From: Candidatus Omnitrophota bacterium
GTDB lineage: Bacteria > Omnitrophota > 4484-213
Length of the DNA: 9,845 nt
Direction: 5' to 3'
Assembly (NCBI GenBank): GCA_030640885.1
Contig: DAOWIN010000058.1
Span: forward strand, 1 to 9,845
Shown: positions 1-5,632 of the stretch, piece by piece
Layout of the letters: each line of letters opens with the position of its first letter
How positions within the stretch are numbered: the stretch's first letter is position 1
Program-made: the position numbers and the translations under genes
The notes under the pieces: model-generated
Database searches by the model: none
Seen by the model: only the letters and a program-made list of their open reading frames with translations
Told to the model about the DNA's origin: nothing

Positions 1-1720
1 AAAATTCTTTGCTATAATCGCCAACAGAAACAACCGTCACCTCTTCTCCATATTTTTCTTCAAATAAACCAATTGCTCCGCTTTCTACCGCCTTTTTTTT
101 AGGCATTAATTCTCTTTTTACCAAATCATTTTTTATATTTTTTTCATTAACCACTTCCTCTACTCTGGACAGTTCTTCATTAGTCAAACATTTAGGATGG
201 ATAAAATCAAAATGGAAATAAGAAGGAAAGACAATAGAACCGGCTTGCTTGATATGCTTCCCCAAAATTTCTCTTAGAACGCTTTGCAAAATATGAGTAG
301 CTGTATGATTGCGGGCAACATCTATCTCTTCCTTTTCCCACACATTTAGTAGAGGCAATCCCTGTTTTTTTGCCCTTTCCTTTTCGTTTGCTGCATAAAC
401 CGATGCAGGAAGATTGGCAGCATGCTTAAATATTTGTTTATTAAATCCAGAACTTTCTTTCGATCGCTGACGTTGTTCTTCTACATATTGAGTAAATTTT
501 TGTTTATCCAATTTAATTCCCTTCTGCAAAGCTAAATTTTCAACATCCTCATAAGGCAGTCCATAAGTATCATAAAGCTCAAAAGCGATTTTTTCGTCTA
601 TTCTTTTTTTTGTCCGCAAAATTTCTTTTGCCCTCTCCATTGTTTGCGCAAATTTTCCCTCTTCGTTGTTTATTATATCTTTTATTCGCTGCTCTTCCTG
701 CTTAAGCTCCGGATAAGTATCCTGCGTTATTTTAACCACCGCAGAAACTAAATTATGCAAAAAAGGGATTTCTATCTGCAAACCTTCAGCCAATCTTGCT
801 GCCTTGCGAATTAACTTTCTAATTACATAACCCCTTTTTTCATTGGCGGGGATAACTCCATCGGCAATAGCAAAAACAATAGCACGTATATAGTCAGCAA
901 TGATATTACAAGCTGCAGGCTGCAAGCTGCAGGCTGCAGGATTAAAAGAAATAATTTTTTTTACGATTGGTTTGAACAACTCGGTTTCAAAATCGTTTTT
1001 TACCCCTTGAACTACCGCTGTAATTCTTTCCAAGCCCATACCAGTATCAATATTTTTATTCTCTAAGTTTTCTATTTTTTTATCTTGCCGGTTGAATTGA
1101 GTAAAGACAAGATTCCAAACCTCGATAAACCTTCCGCAATCGCAGTTTAAATTGCAATTTTCCCCGCAAGAAAATTCCTTTCCCCAGTCGTAAAAGATCT
1201 CTGAGCAGGGACCGCAGGGACCATTGGGTCCGTTTTTTAAAGCATTGCTTGGCCAAAAATTTTCCTTTTGCCCAAATCTTTTGATTTTCTGCTCAGGAAT
1301 TTTTATCCTTTCTTTCCAAATCTGATAGCTTTCTCGATCATCCTCAAAAACAGAAACCCACATCTTTTGCTGAGGTATATCTAATACTGAGGTCAAAAAT
1401 TCCCATGCCCACTCAATTGCTTCTTTTTTAAAGTAGTCGCCAAAGGAAAAATTACCCAGCATCTCAAAAAAAGTATGATGTCCTGCAGTTCTGCTTACCT
1501 CTTCTATGTCTGCTGTTCTTAAGCACTTCTGGCAGGAAACCGCTCTTGTTAACCCTGCCGAAGGATGCAAAAAATATTCCTTAAAAGGACTCATTCCTGC
1601 CGAAGTAAATAATAAAGAAGGGTCATTTTGGGGAATTAAAGAGGCAGAAGGGATAATTTTATGTCCTTTTTCGGCAAAGAAATTTAGAAATTTTTCTCTG
1701 ATTTCGTTAGCAGTCATCAT
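1..1720 (-). CDS. alaS: Alanyl-tRNA synthetase, N-terminal 573 codons (3' end outside window)
   Basis: Cytoplasmic class II synthetase that charges tRNA-Ala and, through its editing domain, hydrolyses Ser/Gly-tRNA-Ala. Translation from the ATG at 1720 (a second ATG follows at 1717) gives the family's catalytic core: FTSAGMSPFK and TRAVSCQKCLR near the N-terminus, EMLGNFSFGDYFKKEA, GPNGPCGPCSEIFYDWG, a Cys-rich segment before RFIEVWNLVFTQFNR, and DTGMGLERI. The tRNA-recognition region (IADYIRAIVFAIADGVIPAN, then RGYVIRKLIRKA) and DTYGLPYEDV follow. The editing domain shows the zinc-binding HxxxH as H472-TAT-H476. The reading frame is open to the left edge; the family is usually about 870-880 residues, so roughly 300 C-terminal residues are missing. 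No good Shine-Dalgarno precedes the start, because the upstream DNA is a repeat. Residues 261-271 are encoded by a tandem repeat (separate entry). The identification is certain; only the choice between the two adjacent ATGs is open. Confidence 0.97.
   Translation of the reverse strand, partial: MMTANEIREKFLNFFAEKGHKIIPSASLIPQNDPSLLFTSAGMSPFKEYFLHPSAGLTRAVSCQKCLRTADIEEVSRTAGHHTFFEMLGNFSFGDYFKKEAIEWAWEFLTSVLDIPQQKMWVSVFEDDRESYQIWKERIKIPEQKIKRFGQKENFWPSNALKNGPNGPCGPCSEIFYDWGKEFSCGENCNLNCDCGRFIEVWNLVFTQFNRQDKKIENLENKNIDTGMGLERITAVVQGVKNDFETELFKPIVKKIISFNPAACSLQPAACNIIADYIRAIVFAIADGVIPANEKRGYVIRKLIRKAARLAEGLQIEIPFLHNLVSAVVKITQDTYPELKQEEQRIKDIINNEEGKFAQTMERAKEILRTKKRIDEKIAFELYDTYGLPYEDVENLALQKGIKLDKQKFTQYVEEQRQRSKESSGFNKQIFKHAANLPASVYAANEKERAKKQGLPLLNVWEKEEIDVARNHTATHILQSVLREILGKHIKQAGSIVFPSYFHFDFIHPKCLTNEELSRVEEVVNEKNIKNDLVKRELMPKKKAVESGAIGLFEEKYGEEVTVVSVGDYSKEF
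911..940. repeat. Tandem heptamer array (RGCTGCA x4) inside alaS
   Basis: Four consecutive heptamers, AGCTGCA, GGCTGCA, AGCTGCA and GGCTGCA (911-938), followed by GG. On the coding strand they read in frame as PAACSLQPAAC, residues 261-271 of AlaRS. They lie between the helix ending KPIVKKIISFN and the conserved IIADYIR. By recalled comparison with E. coli AlaRS, this is a variable loop (about TGATDLSNKSLR) of nearly the same length, so the protein probably tolerates it. The same heptamer family occurs at 1725-1815 and 6356-6404. Confidence 0.85.
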
Positions 1721-1724
1721 AAAA

Positions 1725-1815
1725 AGCTGCAGGCTACAAGCTGCAAGTCTCAAGCAAGAAATAAGTTTTCCTTTCTTTTTCTTACCTGCAGCTTGCAACT
1801 TGTAGCTTGTAGCTT
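1725..1815. repeat. Heptamer repeat, two inverted arms filling the aroF-alaS gap
   Basis: The left arm 1725-1755 is AGCTGCA, GGCTACA, AGCTGCA, AGTCTCA plus AGC. The right arm 1785-1815 is CCTGCAG, CTTGCAA, CTTGTAG, CTTGTAG plus CTT, the same heptamer in the opposite orientation. A pyrimidine-rich spacer of about 29 nt separates them. The arms are complementary over most of about 30 nt, so the transcript could fold into a long imperfect hairpin. The right arm overlaps the last two bases of the aroF stop codon, and the left arm ends 5 nt before the alaS ATG. The element therefore makes up nearly the whole intergenic region and removes any ordinary ribosome-binding site for alaS. It might act as a terminator or processing site, but there is no U-run typical of an intrinsic terminator. 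Confidence 0.85.
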
Positions 1816-2839
1816 ATATTTCTCTTCCCATCAGTTTCGCCAATTCTTTAAGTTCTTTTATCAATTTTTCAAATTTTGCCGGGAGTAATGATTGACCACC
1901 ATCGGATAATGCATCCTCAGGTTGAGGATGAACCTCGATAAGCAAACCATCACTTCCACAGGCAACCGCTGCCTTAGAAAGTGGAGAAATTAACCGCCAG
2001 TTGCCACTGGCGTGGCTGGGGTCAACAATGATTGGTAAATGGCTTAACCTTTTTACCACAGGCACGCAAGAAAGATCCAATGTATTGCGGGTAGCCATTT
2101 CAAAGGTTCTAATGCCTCTTTCGCAAAGAATTACATTGGGATTACCTTGGGAAAGAATATACTCAGCGCTCATCAACCATTCTTTAATAGTGGACATCAG
2201 CCCCCTTTTTAGAACCACCGGTTTTTTAGATAAACCCACTTCTTTTAACAGATTAAAATTTTGCATATTTCGGGCGCCAATTTGTAGCATATCTGCATAT
2301 TTTTCCACCAATGGCACATCGCGGGTATCCATAACCTCAGTTAATGTAAGCAAACCCAATTCCTTGCCTACCTGCTGTAAATATTTCAAACCTTCTTCGC
2401 CTAATCCCTGAAAACTATATGGAGAGGTTCGCGGTTTAAATGCCCCTCCTCTTAAAATAGTTGCTCCTGTTTTTTTTATTGCCACTGCTGTTTCTGAAAG
2501 ATTATTGTAACTTTCAATTGCACAGGGTCCAGCCATTATGGCAATCTTCTGTCCGCCGATTTGCTCGGTTTGCTGCCCGTTAGAGAGATTAATTATAGTG
2601 TCTTCAGGATGGAACTCACGGGAAACCAATTTATAGGGTTTGAGCACTGGCATTACCTTTTCAACACCCGATAATGCTTCAAGCGGCTGAATTCTTAATT
2701 TGTCTTCCTCGCCGATAACCCCAATAATAGTTCGTTCAGTCCCTTTAGAGATATTAGGTTTTAAACCCAAAGACTTTATCTTTTTAACAATATGTTCGAT
2801 CTCCCTTTTCGTGATAGTTGATTTTAAAACAATAATCAT
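1814..2839 (-). CDS. aroF: 3-deoxy-7-phosphoheptulonate (DAHP) synthase, type I-beta with N-terminal ferredoxin-like domain
   Basis: Condenses phosphoenolpyruvate and erythrose-4-phosphate to DAHP, the committed step of aromatic biosynthesis. With the ATG at 2839 the product is 341 residues, close to the Thermotoga maritima type enzyme. It has an N-terminal ferredoxin-like regulatory domain (MIIVLKSTITKREIEHIVKK to VMPVLKPYKL) and a TIM barrel carrying the signatures SREFHPEDT, IMAGPCAIES, LRGGAFKPRTSPYSFQGLG, IGARNMQNF, VLKRGLM, CERGIRTFE, VDPSHASG and EVHPQPEDALSDG. In homologues the N-terminal domain mediates Tyr/Phe feedback, so similar control is likely. The frame could extend upstream to a GTG at 2872, but those 11 codons are made of the GATTACACA repeat, and homologues start at M-I-I/V-V-L-K; I therefore choose 2839, with a loosely spaced AGG upstream. 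It lies downstream of hisC, 114 nt away, and its stop codon touches the heptamer repeat. Confidence 0.97.
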   Translation of the reverse strand: MIIVLKSTITKREIEHIVKKIKSLGLKPNISKGTERTIIGVIGEEDKLRIQPLEALSGVEKVMPVLKPYKLVSREFHPEDTIINLSNGQQTEQIGGQKIAIMAGPCAIESYNNLSETAVAIKKTGATILRGGAFKPRTSPYSFQGLGEEGLKYLQQVGKELGLLTLTEVMDTRDVPLVEKYADMLQIGARNMQNFNLLKEVGLSKKPVVLKRGLMSTIKEWLMSAEYILSQGNPNVILCERGIRTFEMATRNTLDLSCVPVVKRLSHLPIIVDPSHASGNWRLISPLSKAAVACGSDGLLIEVHPQPEDALSDGGQSLLPAKFEKLIKELKELAKLMGREI

Positions 2840-2853
2840 GGTATAAAATACCT

Positions 2854-2882
2854 GATTACACAGATTAAACACAGATTACACA
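2854..2882. repeat. GATTACACA direct repeat upstream of aroF
   Basis: Three head-to-tail units: GATTACACA (2854-2862), GATTAAACACA (2863-2873) and GATTACACA (2874-2882). I recall this sequence type as a dispersed repeat in genomes and metagenome bins of candidate phyla, but cannot confirm copy number here. It lies 15-43 nt upstream of the aroF start, within the putative leader, and creates a spurious in-frame GTG extension of aroF. Confidence 0.75.
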
Positions 2883-2889
2883 AATGATA

Positions 2890-2926
2890 GATAAGCATCA
2901 TTATCCGTCCCAAAGACTTTCGGGAC
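2890..2926. repeat. Pair of small hairpins in the hisC-aroF gap
   Basis: 2907-2926 reads GTCCCAAAGACTTTCGGGAC, a stem of GTCCC/GGGAC plus AAA/TTT with one bulged C and a three-base loop. Next to it, 2890-2905 reads GATAAGCATCATTATC, a 5-bp stem with a 6-nt loop. No T-run follows on either strand, so an intrinsic terminator is unlikely. It is more probably a dispersed REP-like unit, or an mRNA stability or processing structure between hisC and aroF. Confidence 0.5.
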
Positions 2927-2953
2927 AAAGCAATCTTTCTTTAATCGCTATAA

Positions 2954-4054
2954 TCAAATACTGCTGTTTTCTTTTTTTATCTTTGTCATCGCCTCAATAA
3001 ACCTTTTATTTTCCTCTTCTTGCCCAATAGTTACCCGCACAAAATTATCTAATCCATAGGGCTTTAAATCACGCACAATTATACCATAGTTAAACATCTT
3101 TTGGCAAAGGGTTTGACCGTCTTCTTGAACATCTATGCTAATAAAATTGGTGGCGCTATCTATGCAAAAGAGGTTTAACTTATTTAACGACTTATAGATA
3201 TACTCTTTTCCTTCCTTTATTACTTCCTTTGTTTTTTTTAAAAATAGTTTATCATTCCAAACCGCAGATGCGGCTTGTTGAGCTAAAAAATTGACATTAA
3301 ACGGCAAACGAACTTTGTTTAAATACTCAATAAATCGAGAATTGCTTATTGCATAGCCAATTCTCAAACCGGCTAAACCGTAAAATTTGGAAAATGTTCT
3401 CAACAGAATAAGATTATGGCTGTCTAAAGATTCAAGCATCTGAGGATAATCCTCAGTTTCAACAAACTCCGCATATGCTTGGTCAAAAACAATAATTATA
3501 TCTTTGGAAAGATTGTTAAAAAAATCCTTCACTTCGTCTTGATTTAAATAACTCCCCAGCGGATTATTAGGATTAGAAAGAAAAATCAACTTTGTTTTAT
3601 TGCTTATGCTTGATTTTATCCTTTTTAAATCAGTTTTAAAATCTTTGCTTGGAAGCGAAGCAATTTTAGCTCCAGCCGCTTGAGCAGATAATTTATAAAT
3701 CAAAAAATCAGGCTCGCTTAAAATTACCTCCTCCGCGGGGTTTAGAAACGCCTTTACAATCAATTCAATTATCTCATCCGAACCATTACCTAAAATTATA
3801 TTCTCACTACCAACCCCATATTTCCGAGCAATCTTTTCTCTTAAAGAAAACGGAGCATCAGGGGGATAACGATAAATATTCTTTAAACAGGATTTTATTA
3901 CTTCTGTTGCTTTTGGTGAAACCCCGATCGGATTCTCGTTAGAGGCAAGTTTTATAGCCTTCTCATTTCCAATATCCTTACCACTTTTTCCCGGTTGGTA
4001 GGGGCGGAGGTCAAGAATAGACTTTTTTACTAAGTTTTGAAGCTGGTGGGGCAT
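2954..4054 (-). CDS. hisC: Histidinol-phosphate / aromatic aminotransferase (PLP fold type I)
   Basis: A 366-residue PLP-dependent aminotransferase of the HisC family. It classically converts imidazole-acetol phosphate and glutamate to histidinol phosphate. Visible landmarks are the N-terminal LRPYQPGK, LASNENPIG (residues 36-44), GNGSDE (89-94, phosphate contact), SNPNNPLG (160-167), D191/Y194 in FDQAYAEF, the Schiff-base lysine K223 in RTFSKFYGLAGLRIGYA, R231, and a C-terminal FVRVTIGQEEEN. Length and both ends are normal for the family. The ATG at 4054 starts 3 nt after the toxin stop codon and has no recognisable Shine-Dalgarno, so translation is probably coupled to the toxin gene. No other his genes are visible; neighbours aroF and pheA suggest it also, or mainly, transaminates phenylpyruvate or hydroxyphenylpyruvate, as known for some HisC enzymes. 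That role is inference; the family call is firm. Confidence 0.95.
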   Translation of the reverse strand: MPHQLQNLVKKSILDLRPYQPGKSGKDIGNEKAIKLASNENPIGVSPKATEVIKSCLKNIYRYPPDAPFSLREKIARKYGVGSENIILGNGSDEIIELIVKAFLNPAEEVILSEPDFLIYKLSAQAAGAKIASLPSKDFKTDLKRIKSSISNKTKLIFLSNPNNPLGSYLNQDEVKDFFNNLSKDIIIVFDQAYAEFVETEDYPQMLESLDSHNLILLRTFSKFYGLAGLRIGYAISNSRFIEYLNKVRLPFNVNFLAQQAASAVWNDKLFLKKTKEVIKEGKEYIYKSLNKLNLFCIDSATNFISIDVQEDGQTLCQKMFNYGIIVRDLKPYGLDNFVRVTIGQEEENKRFIEAMTKIKKENSSI

Positions 4055-4057
4055 TTT

Positions 4058-4357
4058 TTAAAAAGTTTTAAGCCGTAGAATTAATTTTTTATATACTTCA
4101 TTGTCTCTTCTGATACCAACCTTAACAACTAAAATTTTCACAGCATCTCTTTTTATCTTGTAAATTGCTCTATAATTCCCTATCCTTAACCTCCAATATC
4201 CTTTTAATTCTCCGATAAGAGGTTTACCCTGTTCAAAAGGGGCTATGGTTAATTTTTTATGAATATCTTTAAGAATTCTTTTTTGCTCTGAATGAGCAAT
4301 AGATTTAAAATCTTCCGATAGAATCAATCTGTGAATTTTAACCTTCCAAATAAGCAT
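4058..4357 (-). CDS. RelE/ParE-superfamily toxin
   Basis: A 99-residue basic protein with the RelE fold signature: an N-terminal helical part (LSEDFKSIAHSEQKRILKDIHKKL, residues about 13-36), then LIGELKGYWRLRIGNYRAIYKI and KILVVKVGIRRDNEVYKKL. The pattern L-x-G-x-W-R-x-R-x-G-x-Y-R followed by a V-G-x-R-R-x-x-x-V-Y segment is typical of RelE-type ribosome-dependent mRNA interferases. ParE-like gyrase poisons share the fold, so the exact target is not certain. The start ATG overlaps the antitoxin stop by one base (TAATG), the usual arrangement with antitoxin first. The stop codon lies 3 nt before hisC, so this toxin is co-transcribed with an amino acid biosynthesis gene. No truncation is evident. 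Confidence 0.9.
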   Translation of the reverse strand: MLIWKVKIHRLILSEDFKSIAHSEQKRILKDIHKKLTIAPFEQGKPLIGELKGYWRLRIGNYRAIYKIKRDAVKILVVKVGIRRDNEVYKKLILRLKTF

Positions 4358-4647
4358 TAGGATTTTCTTTTCTCAACTTTCTTTCCAGCTTCTTCTAAGT
4401 CAATATAATCGGAGGATTCGCTTTTTTCATCCCTTTCTTTAGCCAGATAACCAAGGCTTATATCTTCAATCAATCCAACCAACTCTTCCATCTGATTATA
4501 TTTCTCCACAGGAACAATGACTGCCAAAGGCTTATTGCGTCGTTCCAGCAATACCTTATGTTTGCCAACAGCTTCCATTACCTTATTGAAGTTTGTTCTA
4601 AGTTCAGAAATACCTACCAATGTCGTATTTTCTTTTACAGTAATCAT
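4357..4647 (-). CDS. Phd/YefM-family antitoxin
   Basis: A 96-residue protein whose N-terminal half matches the Phd/YefM DNA-binding fold: VGISELRTNFNKVMEAVGKH, then a strand LLERRNKPLAVIVPVEKYNQM, with the usual R-x-x-x-P-x-A-V-I-V-P-x-x-x-Y pattern. The charged C-terminal half (about residues 55-96, rich in E, K, D and S) would be the disordered toxin-neutralising segment. The ATG at 4647 has a strong Shine-Dalgarno, AGAGGTG at 4655-4661, seven bases upstream. It precedes its RelE-like toxin with a one-base stop/start overlap. Such antitoxins, alone and with toxin, normally repress their own promoter, so expression here, and probably of hisC-aroF behind it, may be autoregulated. Family call is confident; activity is inferred. 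Confidence 0.9.
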   Translation of the reverse strand: MITVKENTTLVGISELRTNFNKVMEAVGKHKVLLERRNKPLAVIVPVEKYNQMEELVGLIEDISLGYLAKERDEKSESSDYIDLEEAGKKVEKRKS

Positions 4648-4654
4648 CTTTATT

Positions 4655-4696
4655 CACCTCTACAATAAATATACCATAAATAAATTCAATTATCAA
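4655..4696 (-). promoter_or_regulatory. Sigma70-type promoter and RBS of the toxin-antitoxin module
   Basis: On the minus strand, TTGATA (4696-4691) and TATATT (4673-4668) are separated by exactly 17 bp, each close to the -35/-10 consensus. The predicted start site near 4661 falls just at the Shine-Dalgarno AGAGGTG (4661-4655), giving a leader of only about 15 nt before the ATG at 4647. This is the clearest promoter seen in the window and may also drive hisC and aroF. Confidence 0.7.
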
Positions 4697-4743
4697 GTTA
4701 ATGTCATTTTGAACATAACAATCAATATAATATTAATAGATCT

Positions 4744-4824
4744 TTAATCAGAACAACAAACATACGCCGTGCCACAAGAGTAAGTGTGGCAGGGATTGTT
4801 ACAACTAGTTCCCGCGGAAGAATT
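4744..4824 (-). pseudogene. In-frame Cys-rich continuation after the stop of the secreted protein
   Basis: Directly after the TAA at 4827-4825 the same frame stays open for 26 codons, reading NSSAGTSCNNPCHTYSCGTA then YVCCSD, and ends at a second TAA (4746-4744). It contains five cysteines, like the protein before the stop, which suggests the ancestral protein ended here and the first TAA is a nonsense change or sequencing error. A competing reading is a terminator-like hairpin, because TGCCACA (4770-4776) and TGTGGCA (4785-4791) are a perfect 7-bp inverted repeat with an 8-nt loop. No clear U-run follows it on the minus strand, which weakens that alternative. Confidence 0.5.
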
Positions 4825-5466
4825 TTAATCCTTTATACAGGTAGACCACCATACTGTAGCAGACCTACTCCTTGAGTAACCAGTTCTAACTAGTGCAAAA
4901 CCTGTATCACATCTATGGCTCAAATCAATATTGCACTGACATGGACTAGTATTAACACAACTATTCGGACCACGATCATCAACTATTGTATAGCAATGCC
5001 CATATAATCCCCTTTGAGTATATTCTCCGCTCCCGCCACTCACCTCATACACCGTATCACTACCGCTTTCAGAACCGGAAGTATAATCATACTGATGATT
5101 GCTCCCCGCAGCTGAGCCATCCGAGGTATCTTCAAAGATAACTATGTCATTAGTAGCAATAAGATTAGTGTCTTCTATTACCGCTCCTAATGCTCCACCG
5201 CTTTGAATCTCAAAACCTCCTGTTACTATTTGTCCACATCCACCGTTAGGTATTGTCTCTCCCCCAATGCACACCATCAATCCCTTTGCTCCCCACTTCT
5301 CAGATTGGCTTCCTACGGGAGTTATGATAGTCCTTATTCTTATCTGGTCGGCGGAAGCAGAAGGTAAAAGGCTAAAGGAAAAAGGTAAAAGGTAAAGAAA
5401 GAAAAAAATTATAGATAATCTCCTGCCCCCCTTAATCTTTGACAATTCACTCTTGTTCATTTGCAT
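4825..5466 (-). CDS. Secreted Cys-rich protein of unknown function, possibly C-terminally truncated
   Basis: I do not recognise the family. From the ATG at 5466 (another at 5460) it has a basic N-terminus with KIKGGRR, a hydrophobic stretch SIIFFFLYLLPFSFSLLPSA and an A-x-A site before DQ, a good Sec signal peptide; the mature part is about 174 residues. The mature chain has eight cysteines, a Gly/Ser-rich middle (TSGSESGSD, SGGSGEY) and a Cys cluster NSCVNTSPCQCN near the C-terminus, consistent with a disulfide-stabilised surface or periplasmic protein. The frame is open to an ATG at 5490, but that start lies in the hairpin repeat; 5466 has GGGGGTG seven bases upstream and I prefer it. The signal-peptide core is itself repeat-derived. 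The frame continues Cys-rich after the stop. Pilin-like or adhesin roles are possible but unsupported. Confidence 0.7.
   Translation of the reverse strand: MQMNKSELSKIKGGRRLSIIFFFLYLLPFSFSLLPSASADQIRIRTIITPVGSQSEKWGAKGLMVCIGGETIPNGGCGQIVTGGFEIQSGGALGAVIEDTNLIATNDIVIFEDTSDGSAAGSNHQYDYTSGSESGSDTVYEVSGGSGEYTQRGLYGHCYTIVDDRGPNSCVNTSPCQCNIDLSHRCDTGFALVRTGYSRSRSATVWWSTCIKD
5361..5397. repeat. Purine-rich AAGGTAAA repeat encoding a signal-peptide core
   Basis: Irregular tandem units AAGGTAAA, AGGCTAAAGG, AAAAAGGTAAA and AGGTAAAG. Read on the minus strand in the gene's frame, they encode about residues 32-44 of the extended frame (LYLLPFSFSLLP), most of the hydrophobic region of the Cys-rich protein's signal peptide. 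I recall similar repeats giving LPFxFxLLP peptides in other genomes, but cannot verify copies beyond this window. Confidence 0.65.
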
Positions 5467-5483
5467 TGAACACCCCCGTTTTT

Positions 5484-5566
5484 TTGTCATTCTGAGAAGT
5501 GTGCAACACGACGAAGAATCTTATCATAAGAGATCCTTCAGTCGCTTCACTCCTTCAGGATGACAA
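5484..5566. repeat. 83-bp MITE/REP-like hairpin element (GTCATTCTGA type)
   Basis: The ends are inverted repeats matching 11 of 12: TTGTCATTCTGA (5484-5495) and TCAGGATGACAA (5555-5566). Inside, CGAC-GAAGAATCT pairs with AGATCCTTC-GTCG around the perfect core CTTATCATAAG, so nearly the whole element can fold. The GTCATTCTGA...GAAGAATCT / AGATCCTTC...TCAGGATGAC layout is one I know as a widespread dispersed repeat in diverse bacterial genomes. It has no coding capacity and lies immediately upstream of the Cys-rich gene, overlapping its longest possible 5' end. Confidence 0.85.
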
Positions 5567-5590
5567 TCTTGCTATACACCATTTTTCCTT

Positions 5591-5611
5591 CCTCGCCAAA
5601 AACGGCTGAGG
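5591..5611. other. Small hairpin between the Cys-rich gene and the helical ORF
   Basis: CCTCGCC (5591-5597) can pair with GGCTGAGG (5604-5611) with one bulged T and a loop of about six A-rich bases. It lies 21 nt beyond the 3' end of the helical gene at 5633. There is no U-tract on the minus strand, so a terminator role is only a possibility. Confidence 0.3.
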
Positions 5612-5632
5612 ATAATTTCTTATCTTTCTATT

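Noticed and set aside
1506..1805. Plus-strand 99-codon open frame
   Set aside because: Antisense to the start of alaS and the heptamer repeat; its peptide shows no family features, while the minus strand codes for conserved AlaRS.
1725..1815. CRISPR array or tRNA from the repeated sequence
   Set aside because: Units are 7 nt with no spacers, and no cloverleaf can be drawn.
2001..2411. Plus-strand 136-codon open frame
   Set aside because: Lies entirely antisense to the conserved TIM barrel of aroF, with no supporting context.
2840..2872. N-terminal extension of aroF from a GTG at 2872
   Set aside because: The extra 11 codons fall largely in the GATTACACA repeat, and type I-beta DAHP synthases begin at the M-I-I-V-L-K segment.
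4517..4747. Plus-strand 76-codon open frame
   Set aside because: Antisense to the antitoxin N-terminus and its promoter; the tail is AT-rich, poly Ile/Asn sequence.
4770..4791. Hairpin as an intrinsic terminator
   Set aside because: The 7-bp stem is real, but it has no following U-run on the minus strand and the sequence is also plausible Cys-rich coding; left as an alternative only.
4825..4827. Programmed recoding of the stop codon
   Set aside because: It is UAA; known Sec and Pyl insertion use UGA and UAG, and nothing nearby suggests a dedicated recoding element.
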